54,814 nucleotides of DNA, taken from contig CAAGJM010000001.1 in NCBI GenBank assembly GCA_900770185.1, positions 1 to 54,814 of the forward strand. Reading direction: 5' to 3'. This DNA is from Clostridia bacterium. GTDB taxonomy: Bacteria > Bacillota > Clostridia > Christensenellales > Borkfalkiaceae. Made by a program: the position numbers and the translations under genes. Shown one piece after another: positions 16,743-25,141 of the stretch. How positions within the stretch are numbered: the stretch's first letter is position 1; the number at the start of each line of letters is the position of its first letter. The notes under the pieces are model-generated. The model was not told the DNA's origin. It saw only the letters and a program-made list of their open reading frames with translations, and did no database searches.

Positions 16743-17033
16743 GTGTATATGACGTTATTTTTAATTGGAATTTTTTGTATTTTCAAAAAAATAAAAGTAA
16801 GATTTCTAATAATACGGGTAAGTAACTGAACGGACGAATAAGTAGATTGTTCCTTAAAAGCCATAATGAACCGAAATCTTGAGTATTCGTCGATGTAGCG
16901 ATTGAAAAGCATCGCATAATATGCTAAAATTAATAAAATTTAATCGATGCAGAGATTTATGTTGATTTTGCGGCGGGCGCGTGATAAAATATCTTAAAGT
17001 CGCTGCGGCATTTTAAACGATAAGGAGAAAAAT
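16743..17033. other. Non-coding stretch
   Basis: Apart from the terminator, the roughly 400 bp between the rhamnosidase and the flavodoxin-like gene is AT-rich with no coding frame or repeat I can support. The ribosome binding site AAGGAG at about 17022 belongs to the next gene. Confidence 0.5.
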
Positions 17034-17573
17034 ATGAAAAAGATAGTTATAGTGAGTTCGTCGCCACGGGTTGACGGCAACAGCGAAACGCTTGCTAAAA
17101 ACTTTATGAAAGGCGCGGTTGAGAGCGGAAACCAAGTCGAATATATTTCTATAAACGATATCGACCTTAAATTTTGCAAGGGGTGTTTTTACTGCCAGAA
17201 TCACGACGGTTGCGTTTTAAAAGACGGTATGAACGCGCTTTATAGTAAGTTCGAGCAGGCGGATATCCTCGTTTTTGCAACGCCCGTTTATTATTACTCC
17301 GTTTCGGGGCAGTTAAAAACTTTTTTGGACAGACTTAATCCTCTTTATCCGCGCGACAACAAGTTTAAAGAAGTTTATCTTTTATGCGCGTCGCACGACT
17401 CAAACCCTAACGCCATGGACGGTTGCGTTAGCGACGTTAACGGTTGGATAAGCTGCTTTGACGGCGTTACCCTTAAAGGCGTTCTGCGCGCCGTGGGCAT
17501 TGAAAAGTATGGCGAAGTTTTAAAGACGGACTTCCCCCTTAAAGCCTACGAAATGGGGAAAGGAATAATTTAG
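17034..17573 (+). CDS. Flavodoxin-fold NAD(P)H-dependent FMN oxidoreductase
   Basis: A 179-aa cytoplasmic protein with the flavodoxin-like fold. It begins KKIVIVSSSPRVDGNSETLA, the phosphate-binding loop for FMN, and has TPVYYYSVSGQLKTFLDR, the second flavin contact typical of the NADPH-dependent FMN reductase/iron-sulfur flavoprotein group. A Cys-rich stretch CKGCFYCQNHDGC at about 47-59 recalls iron-sulfur flavoproteins, but its spacing only partly matches a 4Fe-4S site. It has a good ribosome binding site (AAGGAG) and stands alone, convergent with the nanE operon. The substrate is unknown. Confidence 0.85.
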   Translation: MKKIVIVSSSPRVDGNSETLAKNFMKGAVESGNQVEYISINDIDLKFCKGCFYCQNHDGCVLKDGMNALYSKFEQADILVFATPVYYYSVSGQLKTFLDRLNPLYPRDNKFKEVYLLCASHDSNPNAMDGCVSDVNGWISCFDGVTLKGVLRAVGIEKYGEVLKTDFPLKAYEMGKGII

Positions 17574-17678
17574 CAACAAGCGTTTGGCGGCTAAGCTAAA
17601 ACGGTTCTTCCGTATACGGGTGTTCGCCAACGCTAAAATCAACAAGTCTTTATAAAAGCAAAACCCAATAAAAGCAAA

Positions 17679-17757
17679 AACCCACGGGGAAACGAAACGC
17701 GCCCGAAAGCCGGTTACTTTAAGGCGGCGCATTTCAAAATCCCCGTGGGTTAATTTT
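17679..17757. terminator. Shared terminator with long structured loop
   Basis: A 12-bp stem (17679-17690 with 17740-17751) closes a 49-nt loop that may contain its own GCGCC/GGCGC stem. Runs of A on the left and T on the right suit termination of both convergent transcripts. The long loop is unusual. Confidence 0.6.
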
Positions 17758-17765
17758 TAAACTTT

Positions 17766-18446
17766 TTATCTTTTTATAGCCGAAACGAAGCGTTCGGTTA
17801 TTTGTTTCGGGCGAGTTATCGCTCCCCCCACGACGGCCGCAAACGCGCCTGAATCCAAAGCCTTTTTTAATTCTTCGGGCGTTTTAATTCCGCCTTCGGC
17901 AATAACGGGCGTTTTCAAGATGCGGACAAGCTTACCGATCATTTCGTAATCGGGTAAACTAACGCCCTTGGTGTATTCGGTATAACCCGACAAGGTTGTT
18001 CCTATAAAATCAAACCCGAGTTTTTCGGCGTTCTCGCCTTCTTCAACGGTCGAACAGTCCGCCATAAGCAAAACTTTATTGTTATAGTCGCGTATTTTTT
18101 TAACCAAGTCCGAAAGCGTTTCGCCGCGCGGCCTCAAACGCAAAGTTCCGTCTGTGGCAATAACGTCAACCCCTTCGTCAATAAGCGTTTTCGCTTCAGA
18201 AAAAGTCGGTGTTATGTACACGGGGCTACCCGCGTACACTTTTTTGATTATACCTATAATCGGCAAATCGACCGCTTTTTTTATAGCCCTTATGTCTTTA
18301 ACGGTATTCGCGCGTATTCCGACCGCGCCTCCCTGTTTTGCCGCCAGCGCGAATTTAGCCATAACGCCGCTACCGAACATAGGCTCGTCTTTAAGGGCCT
18401 GACAAGAAACAATCAATCCGCCTTTAGCGGACAAAAATTTATTCAT
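17766..18446 (-). CDS. nanE: N-acetylmannosamine-6-phosphate 2-epimerase
   Basis: A 226-aa TIM-barrel enzyme that converts ManNAc-6-P to GlcNAc-6-P, a step in sialic acid or ManNAc breakdown. Diagnostic stretches are GGLIVSCQALKDEPMFGSG at the N terminus, LPIIGIIKK, DVIATDGTLRLRP, and the phosphate-binding VIAEGGIKTPEE near the C terminus. Length is normal. It overlaps the ROK kinase gene by 8 bp and is the last gene of a five-gene minus-strand operon. Other sialic-acid genes (lyase NanA, transporter) are not in the window. Confidence 0.95.
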   Translation of the reverse strand: MNKFLSAKGGLIVSCQALKDEPMFGSGVMAKFALAAKQGGAVGIRANTVKDIRAIKKAVDLPIIGIIKKVYAGSPVYITPTFSEAKTLIDEGVDVIATDGTLRLRPRGETLSDLVKKIRDYNNKVLLMADCSTVEEGENAEKLGFDFIGTTLSGYTEYTKGVSLPDYEMIGKLVRILKTPVIAEGGIKTPEELKKALDSGAFAAVVGGAITRPKQITERFVSAIKR

Positions 18447-19269
18447 CGCAATTCTCCGTAAAATATTTTATCGCGCCGATGACCGCCTGAAAATTTTCAC
18501 TCGGCGCGCATATAATTTTATAACTTTTAGAGTAGGGCGATTCGTCTTCATCAGCCGCCGCTTTGACAAGATTTATTAAAAAATCGCCTTGCGCGCTTAT
18601 TCCCCCGCCGATAACGACCGTTTCGGGATTATAAAAAACAACTGCGGCTTTTATAACGTTGTAAAGTTCTTTCGCCCATTTTTTCAGCAGCAAAAGAGTA
18701 GTTTCGTCGCCTTTTTTAGCGTCTTTGAAAACTTCTTCGCAAGGTTTGCCGCACAGTTCGCTTAAACCTTTCGACGAAGCTTCCGTATCGGCGCGTTTAC
18801 CGTTCAGCGCAGTCAGATATCCAAGCTGCCCTGCAAACCCGCCACCTCCCGTAAACAATTTTCCGCCGCTCACGTACCCGCCCGCAACGCCCGTTCCGAC
18901 CGCAATAAAAAAATAATCGTTAAGTTCGGTTTTAAGGGAATACGCCATCGCCGCGGCGTCGTTCATAACGCTGACTTCAACGCCGTACTTGTTCTTTAAA
19001 ATTTCTTTAAGCTTTACGCCCGTATAGTGCGGGATATTATCGTTAGCGTAAACTATTTCGCCGTTTTTGCCGACTACACCCGCCGTAGAAACGGCTATTC
19101 CGTCAAAACCGTACACAAATTCGTCTATGACCGCAAACAGCGTTTCAAGCAGTTTTTCCGCGCCGAACTTTGCGTTAGAAGGTTTTTTGCCGCTGTCGAC
19201 GACCTTGTTTTCGCTAACTAACGCATATTTTATAAACGTGCCGCCGATATCTATCCCTAATAATCTCAT
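18439..19269 (-). CDS. ROK-family sugar kinase, probably ManNAc kinase (NanK-like)
   Basis: A 276-aa kinase. Start chosen at 19269 (MRLLGIDIGGTFIKYAL) because the phosphate-binding DIGGT motif normally lies at the very N terminus, and this ATG overlaps the DUF4127 stop as ATGA. Also visible are MNDAAAMAYS (catalytic region), GTGVAGGYV, and VVIGGGISAQG. The classical ROK zinc site (CxCGxxGC) is absent; only LCGKPCEE appears in that area, so zinc binding is doubtful. The position beside nanE suggests it makes ManNAc-6-P, though glucokinase or another hexose kinase is possible. Confidence 0.87.
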   Translation of the reverse strand: MRLLGIDIGGTFIKYALVSENKVVDSGKKPSNAKFGAEKLLETLFAVIDEFVYGFDGIAVSTAGVVGKNGEIVYANDNIPHYTGVKLKEILKNKYGVEVSVMNDAAAMAYSLKTELNDYFFIAVGTGVAGGYVSGGKLFTGGGGFAGQLGYLTALNGKRADTEASSKGLSELCGKPCEEVFKDAKKGDETTLLLLKKWAKELYNVIKAAVVFYNPETVVIGGGISAQGDFLINLVKAAADEDESPYSKSYKIICAPSENFQAVIGAIKYFTENCDE

Positions 19270-20783
19270 TTTATCCTTTTCACCGTTACGTCGCACTCGA
19301 AAAGCCTTGATAACGGAAACGCTATATCGACAACCGAAAACCGCTTGTCGAGTTCTTTAAAATGTTTTTTAAAAAATGCCCGCACCTTTTTAAGCGCGTA
19401 TCTTCCGACGTTTGCTTCGTTTAACGTTATATCGTCATACGATACTTTAAGGCGCGGCAAAATTTCTTTTGTTTTCCACCTTGCGTAAGTCTGATAACAT
19501 ATATCTTCAACGACGCGGTTTGCAAAAAATTCGCCGCTGACGTCGCCGCCGAAATATTTTTTATAAATCGCCGCCGCTATCGCCGTGCCGAGAGTGTTAG
19601 AGTCGGTATTCCAGCCGGCGTAAGATATCGGACTGCATAGCCCGAAAGCTTTTTTTACGTATTCCGCCTCGCCGCCGTTTGCATAACCGTTGTCGGCAAC
19701 GATAATACTTTTGCGTTTTTTAAAAAACGTGCGCATAGCCGTGTATAGTTGGGTTAAATCACGTTTTCGATATTCCTTGTAAGACGGATATCTCGCTTCG
19801 CGTTGTTTAAAATCCGGCACGTTCAAAAGTAAAATCAAATCCGCTTTTTCGGCGTTTTCTTCATAGACCGCACCACATGCTTTTATCTGCGCCGCAACCG
19901 TTTCCGAAACCGCCCTGTCTTCGTATAACGGAACGACGTTTTTTGCTTTTGAAGAAGCGTAAACGGGATGAATTTTCGGTTGTATGCCGAACGCTTCGGT
20001 CAAACATCGCGATATAAGCGTTAGCCCGACTTCGTCAGCCCCCGGGTAACTCATAACGGGTTTTAAACCGTTCTTTTCAATAAAGGAGGCAACCCGTTTT
20101 TTGTCCATAGCCGTATATCCGTAGGGGTTTGAATCGTCAAGCGGAATGACTAGTTCGTCAAAAACCTTTCCGTTCAGCTTTAAAGCTTCAAAAATCGCCG
20201 AAAGGTTTTTTTCACGGCGTAAAACGTAGTCTTTTAAATTTTCTTCTCCTATTTTCCCGATCAGCTCGTTTTCGGTCTTAATATATTCGTCTTCGCCGAT
20301 TTCCCCCGTCGAATACTTGTGGCGGTTTACCCCGGACAAAAAAATCTCTCGCCCCGAAACGCCGTAATAATCGGGCTCTTCCGCGCTTGACGTGTATGTC
20401 GGGCACCGCATTATAAGGGTAAAAGCATAAATTTTAATCGCGGGGTTTATTTCTTTGACCTGCTTAACAAGGCTTAACCGATTTAAAATTTCGTCGCCGC
20501 TTAAATTATGCAGTCGTGACGGAAAAAGTCCGCCGTACAATAGCGTTTCAAGCGATATAACGAGCGCGTCGGCTATCTTTGCGGAAGACAAAACGAAATT
20601 TTTTATTTTTCCGTAATCGCCCGGAACCTTACCAAGTCCGAGAGCCGATTTTTCGATAGTTATAAGTTCCGCCCGTTTTGAACCTTTTAGCGCAAGCTCC
20701 GGATATTTATAGTTGCAAGGCCGCTCGTCAAGCGGAAGATAGGCTATTTTTATTTTTTTATTCAAACAATTCGTCTTCGTCAT
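19266..20783 (-). CDS. DUF4127 family protein
   Basis: A 505-aa protein of the DUF4127 family, recognised from KIAYLPLDERPCNYKYP near the N terminus, ISLETLLYGGLFPSR, the DDSNPYG motif and VADNGYANGGEAEYV. No signal peptide or membrane segment. Function is not established in the literature I know; the conserved acidic and His-poor motifs do not allow a reaction to be named. It overlaps the membrane-protein gene upstream by 26 bp and the ROK kinase downstream by 4 bp (ATGA), so it is translated with sugar-phosphate genes. This suggests a role in amino-sugar or cell-wall-sugar metabolism. Confidence 0.85.
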   Translation of the reverse strand: MTKTNCLNKKIKIAYLPLDERPCNYKYPELALKGSKRAELITIEKSALGLGKVPGDYGKIKNFVLSSAKIADALVISLETLLYGGLFPSRLHNLSGDEILNRLSLVKQVKEINPAIKIYAFTLIMRCPTYTSSAEEPDYYGVSGREIFLSGVNRHKYSTGEIGEDEYIKTENELIGKIGEENLKDYVLRREKNLSAIFEALKLNGKVFDELVIPLDDSNPYGYTAMDKKRVASFIEKNGLKPVMSYPGADEVGLTLISRCLTEAFGIQPKIHPVYASSKAKNVVPLYEDRAVSETVAAQIKACGAVYEENAEKADLILLLNVPDFKQREARYPSYKEYRKRDLTQLYTAMRTFFKKRKSIIVADNGYANGGEAEYVKKAFGLCSPISYAGWNTDSNTLGTAIAAAIYKKYFGGDVSGEFFANRVVEDICYQTYARWKTKEILPRLKVSYDDITLNEANVGRYALKKVRAFFKKHFKELDKRFSVVDIAFPLSRLFECDVTVKRIK

Positions 20784-22443
20784 TTTCTTTTTTTGCAGCG
20801 TTTTGAGGCGCGTCCGTTTCAGCGTTTTGCGGCGCTTTCATTACTTCGGTTTCCGTTTTGCCGTCAAACGCTCCGTCTTTTTTAATATCGGTTTTTTTAT
20901 CGAGGTGTTCGCCGAACCCTTCACCCGTATCGCCGCCGTTTAAAGCGGACTGTGCCGCCCCTATATCGATATCGCGGCGGTTTCTCGACCGCTTATAGTT
21001 GACGACGATTATTATAATCACTATGGCTACGGGAACCGCAAGCGGTACCGCGTACACTAAAATCATCAGCAGTAAGCCGATGGCAACCGTGCCGAAAACT
21101 TTGCCGTCCGAATCGTAATGACGGCGGGTCGGTTTTTCAGCCGACGAAAGGGAAAATTTTATTTCACCGTCGGGGAGCGTTTCATACACGCGGCAGTACC
21201 CGCCGTCGGTTTTTGTCCACTCGTCATCCCATACGATGAAGTACGGCGTCTTTATTTCAACGGTCAGCGTGCCGAAACTTTTCCACGTTTTTGCGGGGGA
21301 AGAAAGGTACGTGAACCCGTAAACCGACGGACTGTAACTCATATCCACGTCGGGAAGCAGGGGAGCGGTGACGCTGTTAATGGCTCTTCCGTGCGCAGGC
21401 ACGGTCAAATCGTACTCATACCAACGCATAAGGTCGTTCATAAACGTAGAGTTTATATTCAGATTACCGAGATATTGCGCTAAAACGCTGTTTTTCGAGT
21501 CGTAACCCGACATCATATAGTCGGTGACGGCGTTGAACCAGTCCTCGCGCGAAACGCCGTCATCCTCTTTATAATTTTTAAAAACAAGGTCGCCGTAAGT
21601 CGTTTGCTCGACGGTTTTAAGGGTCATTTTGCCGTTGATTTTCTTTTTTTCGCCGCCGTTAGCGTAAAACGTCCAGTCGGATTCGTTCAAACTCGCCCCG
21701 TCGCCGTACACTTCGACTTCTATCGTGTCGTATAAACTTACGAACGCGCCGAGAGAAATTACGTTGTTTTTAAACGAGTAACCGTTGCTTTTGCCGAGCG
21801 CGTATTTTTTACTGTCGAGCGTGGAAATTTTAATTGCGGCATAAGGGGAATTTTTATCCGTTTCGTCAAGTTCGGCAACGGTAAAAGAGTAGCGGGTGAC
21901 GGGCAAGCCGCGTTTGAAAAAGCCGCTTTCATCATAAAAATCGCGCACTTTTTTTAAGTCGGAAAGATTAAATTCGTAAACCGACGGACAGTAGGTAAAC
22001 CTGTCTTTAACGTCCGCGGCTTTGCCGTTTGTCAAAATTTCACCTTTCGGCAAAGTTTTAAAATCGCCGTAATAATCGACCGCCGTAGCCGTAACGTACG
22101 GAAAAATAAGGTTTGCCGTCACTTCCATGTCGGCGGGGTTATAAAAGTTGTATTCGGCGGTGACGCTCGCATTATACTCCTCGTTTTCACCGTTGAAATT
22201 CGGAAAGCTCGCTACGTTGAAAGTGAGTTTTTCGCTCTCTACTTCGAGCGGACAGTCGCCACCTGTTGACACCACGCCGAACGAATTCGAACCGCGCCAG
22301 TAACGCTGGGCGGAGTTGGCGTAAACTTCCGTTTTGTTTATAGCACCCGCGCCGAAAACGCCGAAAATTGCCGTCGCAAGGGCTAAGCATGCGGCAAATA
22401 ATTTTAGCCGCGGGGACTCTTTGCGGTTTAAACTATTTTTCAT
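20758..22443 (-). CDS. Membrane-anchored extracytoplasmic protein of unknown function
   Basis: Not a family I recognise. About 561 aa from the ATG at 22443, which overlaps the hydrolase stop as ATGA. A signal-like segment (LKLFAACLALATAIFGVFGA, about 14-33) is followed by a large beta-rich outer domain (about 40-440), starting with RYWRGSNSFGVVSTGGDCPL, and by one C-terminal transmembrane helix (about 455-485, IGLLLMILVYAVPLAVPVAI). A basic stop-transfer stretch KRSRNRR and an acidic, repetitive cytoplasmic tail end in NEDEDELFE. The topology is a single-pass anchored ectodomain. It sits between a lipase-like hydrolase and DUF4127 in an overlapping operon. Confidence 0.8.
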   Translation of the reverse strand: MKNSLNRKESPRLKLFAACLALATAIFGVFGAGAINKTEVYANSAQRYWRGSNSFGVVSTGGDCPLEVESEKLTFNVASFPNFNGENEEYNASVTAEYNFYNPADMEVTANLIFPYVTATAVDYYGDFKTLPKGEILTNGKAADVKDRFTYCPSVYEFNLSDLKKVRDFYDESGFFKRGLPVTRYSFTVAELDETDKNSPYAAIKISTLDSKKYALGKSNGYSFKNNVISLGAFVSLYDTIEVEVYGDGASLNESDWTFYANGGEKKKINGKMTLKTVEQTTYGDLVFKNYKEDDGVSREDWFNAVTDYMMSGYDSKNSVLAQYLGNLNINSTFMNDLMRWYEYDLTVPAHGRAINSVTAPLLPDVDMSYSPSVYGFTYLSSPAKTWKSFGTLTVEIKTPYFIVWDDEWTKTDGGYCRVYETLPDGEIKFSLSSAEKPTRRHYDSDGKVFGTVAIGLLLMILVYAVPLAVPVAIVIIIIVVNYKRSRNRRDIDIGAAQSALNGGDTGEGFGEHLDKKTDIKKDGAFDGKTETEVMKAPQNAETDAPQNAAKKENDEDELFE

Positions 22444-23360
22444 TTTTTCAAAAACTCCTTGATATCCGCCGTAACTTCGGGGGCGCATACGTCGTTTAAA
22501 ATTTCGTGGCGGCAACCCTTATAAAGTTTGATTTCGGCGTTGTGACCCGTCTTTATAAGCCTGTCGTAAACCTGCCTTACGCCCTTGCCGTTGTTTCCGA
22601 CGGGGTCGCTGTCGCCTGCGACCAAAAGTACGGGTATAGTTCGATTTAAGCCCTTAAACCACTTTTTAGAGTTCGCGTATCTTGAAAGCGTAACCAAGTC
22701 GCGCATGGCGGATACGGTGAATTTAAAGTCGCAATACTCGTCGTTTTTATACTTATCGCGCGAGTCTTTTTTTGACGAAAGCCAACTTCTCGGGTCGTTT
22801 TCGTCCTTGAATTTTTTGTTGTACCCGCCAAAAGCGAGTTTATCGACGGTTTTTGAAATATGCTTTTCGCCTTTAAATCTTTTAACCGTTTTGATAACCG
22901 CAAGCCCGACCCCGGATGCCGCCTGCTTGCCGCCCGTGCCCATAATTATGAGTTTATCGGGCGTGCAATAATCTTTTGCCGCGGTGCGGACGATGAACGA
23001 ACCCATGCTGTGCCCCATTAAGTAGTAGGGTAGGGTTTTGCCGTACTCGCTTTTAACCGCGGCGGAAAACACCGCCACGTCGTTCGCAAGACGCTTCCAC
23101 CCGTCTTTTTTCGCTATATAGCCGAGCTCTTGCTTGCTGCGCGCCGTTTTGCCATGCCCTAAGTTGTCGTAACCGAAAACGATATAGCCTTCCTCAGCCA
23201 TTTCGCGCATGAAACCGTCGTATCTGCCGATATGCTCGGTCATTCCGTGCACGACGTGCAAAAACGCTTTGGGCGTGCCTTGCGGCAAATATATCACCCC
23301 TTTAAGCTCGTGTATTCTGTCGCTTGACAAGACTGATTTTTCAATTACTTTAACGCTCAT
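22440..23360 (-). CDS. Alpha/beta hydrolase, monoacylglycerol lipase/lysophospholipase type
   Basis: A 306-aa serine hydrolase of the alpha/beta fold. The oxyanion region VVHGMTEHIGRYDGF and the sequence GYDNLGHGKT are typical of PldB/MGL-like enzymes. The nucleophile elbow is GHSMGS, and the C-terminal acid and His are in VAGDSDPVGNNGKG and KGCRHEILND. No signal peptide, so it acts in the cytoplasm or at the inner membrane face. It is the first gene of the five-gene minus-strand operon, with AAAGGAT as ribosome binding site. A TATAAT box at 23396-23401 (minus) is a plausible -10 without a clear -35. Confidence 0.9.
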   Translation of the reverse strand: MSVKVIEKSVLSSDRIHELKGVIYLPQGTPKAFLHVVHGMTEHIGRYDGFMREMAEEGYIVFGYDNLGHGKTARSKQELGYIAKKDGWKRLANDVAVFSAAVKSEYGKTLPYYLMGHSMGSFIVRTAAKDYCTPDKLIIMGTGGKQAASGVGLAVIKTVKRFKGEKHISKTVDKLAFGGYNKKFKDENDPRSWLSSKKDSRDKYKNDEYCDFKFTVSAMRDLVTLSRYANSKKWFKGLNRTIPVLLVAGDSDPVGNNGKGVRQVYDRLIKTGHNAEIKLYKGCRHEILNDVCAPEVTADIKEFLKK

Positions 23361-23499
23361 GTTTTTATCCTTTTAGATTTATTCTTTAAGGTCATATTAT
23401 AAAAATGCCCGTATAGTTTGATTAAACGCCGTTTTTAAACCGTGCGCGGTTAAGGGCGTAAGTTTACGGCTTGAACGCTATCGCCGTGCGGTGAACGAC

Positions 23500-25008
23500 C
23501 TACGGTTTAAACGCACGTGCGGCGTTAACCGCCGCCCGCCAGCCTTCCAGAAGTTCTTCGCGCTCGAAGCTACCCATAGCGGGCGCATAAGTCTTTTTGA
23601 CGCTTAGTTTTTTAACCAGCTCGTCTTTACTCTCGTAAAATCCTACCGTAAGCCCCGCTATCATTGCGGCGCCGAGAGCCGTCGCTTCCGTGCTTAAAGG
23701 AAGCACGACGTTTATATCGGATATATCCGCCTGAAAAGCCATTAAAAAGTCGTTTTGTGCCGCCCCGCCGTCCGCTTTAAGCGTCTTTATATCTTCGCCC
23801 ATATCGCGCGCCATAGCTTTAATAACGTCGTCGGTACGGTAGGCTATACTCTCTAACGCGGCGCGGATAATCTCGTCGCGCCCGCCGCCGCGCGTAAGTC
23901 CCAATATCGCCCCGCGCGCACGCATATCCCAGTAGGGCGCGCCTAAGCCCTGAAAACTCGGCACGACGTACACCCCGCCGCTCGATTTAACTTTTTTAGC
24001 GAAATATTCGCTGTCTTTACTATCGGTTATAAACCTTAACTCGTCGCGCAGCCACTTAACGACCGCGCCGCCCACGAAAACGCTCCCTTCAAGCGCATAG
24101 CAAGCGGGTTCTCCGTTTAAAGCCACCGATAAAGTCGTTATAAGTCCGTTTTTGCTCTCGATAAACTTTTCGCCCGCGTTGGCAAGCAAAAAGCAACCCG
24201 TGCCGTAAGTGTTTTTAGCGTCGCCTTTTTTAAAACAACCCTGCCCGAAAAGGGCAGACTGCTGGTCGCCCGCAACCCCCGTTATAGGAACGGTCACACC
24301 CATTAAATTAACTTCGCCGTAAAACCCGCCGCTAAGCTTCACTTCAGGCAGACAATTTTTATCTATGCCGAACAATTTCAGCAGCTCGTCGTCCCACGAA
24401 AGGGTTTTTATATTAAAAAGCATGGTGCGTGCGGCGTTCGTAAGGTCGGTTGCGTGAACTTTGCCGTTCGTCAGTTTATAAATAAGCCAGCTGTCCACCG
24501 TGCCGACCATAAGTTCGCCTTTTTTCCCTTTTTCGCGCACGGCGGGGGAATTTTCAAGCAACCACTTTATTTTGGTGGCGGAAAAATACGCGTCGATTTT
24601 AAGCCCCGTTTTTGAACGGATAAGCGGTTCCAAGCCGCCGTTTATCAACTCGTCGCAGTAGTCGGCGGTGCGCCTGCACTGCCACACAATCGCATTATAT
24701 AAAGGCTTTCCGCTTATTTTATCCCAGCAAACGACGGTTTCGCGCTGGTTGGTTATACCTATCGCCGCAATCTCTTTCGGGTCTACGCCGCTTTTAGCGA
24801 CGCACTCCGTCATCGCCGAGTACTGCGCCGCGAAAATTTCCATCGGGTCTTGCTCCACAAAGCCAGGCTTCGGGTAAATCTGGTTAAACTCGTTTTGCGC
24901 GATAGCTACGACCGCTAAATTTTTATCGAACAATATCGCCCGCGCGGAAGTCGTCCCCTCGTCGAGCGCGAGAATATATTTTTTATCTTTATTCAAGTCG
25001 TTATTCAT
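23500..25008 (-). CDS. glpK: Glycerol kinase
   Basis: A 502-aa FGGY-family kinase that phosphorylates glycerol to sn-glycerol-3-phosphate. Signature pieces: ALDEGTTSARAILFD at the N terminus, NEFNQIYPKPGFVEQDP, ITNQRETVVCWDK, GVAGDQQSALFGQG and the C-terminal DGGAAQNDFLMAFQAD. Length matches the family. It is monocistronic; the glycerol facilitator and glycerophosphate dehydrogenase are not nearby. A strong -35/-10 pair ends 6 nt before the ATG with no ribosome binding site, so it is predicted to be translated from a leaderless mRNA. Confidence 0.97.
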   Translation of the reverse strand: MNNDLNKDKKYILALDEGTTSARAILFDKNLAVVAIAQNEFNQIYPKPGFVEQDPMEIFAAQYSAMTECVAKSGVDPKEIAAIGITNQRETVVCWDKISGKPLYNAIVWQCRRTADYCDELINGGLEPLIRSKTGLKIDAYFSATKIKWLLENSPAVREKGKKGELMVGTVDSWLIYKLTNGKVHATDLTNAARTMLFNIKTLSWDDELLKLFGIDKNCLPEVKLSGGFYGEVNLMGVTVPITGVAGDQQSALFGQGCFKKGDAKNTYGTGCFLLANAGEKFIESKNGLITTLSVALNGEPACYALEGSVFVGGAVVKWLRDELRFITDSKDSEYFAKKVKSSGGVYVVPSFQGLGAPYWDMRARGAILGLTRGGGRDEIIRAALESIAYRTDDVIKAMARDMGEDIKTLKADGGAAQNDFLMAFQADISDINVVLPLSTEATALGAAMIAGLTVGFYESKDELVKKLSVKKTYAPAMGSFEREELLEGWRAAVNAARAFKP

Positions 25009-25014
25009 AATAAC

Positions 25015-25043
25015 ATATTAACACGGTTTTGCCCCGATTACAA
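25015..25043 (-). promoter_or_regulatory. glpK promoter, leaderless configuration
   Basis: Minus strand: TTGTAA (25038-25043), 17-bp spacer, TAATAT (25015-25020), then 6 nt and ATG at 25006-25008. Confidence 0.6.
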
Positions 25044-25082
25044 TACGCAAGTTGAAAATTCAAACAAAAACCCGCCTAAGAA

Positions 25083-25109
25083 AAGGCGGCGGAAGTTCCG
25101 CCGCCTTAA
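25083..25109 (-). terminator. Terminator after the aminotransferase gene
   Basis: AAGGCGGCGG (25083-25092) pairs with CCGCCGCCTT (25098-25107). On the minus strand it is followed by TTCTT; it also works weakly on the plus strand. Confidence 0.75.
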
Positions 25110-25141
25110 ATTTTGGTCGATACCCCGCTTAAACTTCGGGC

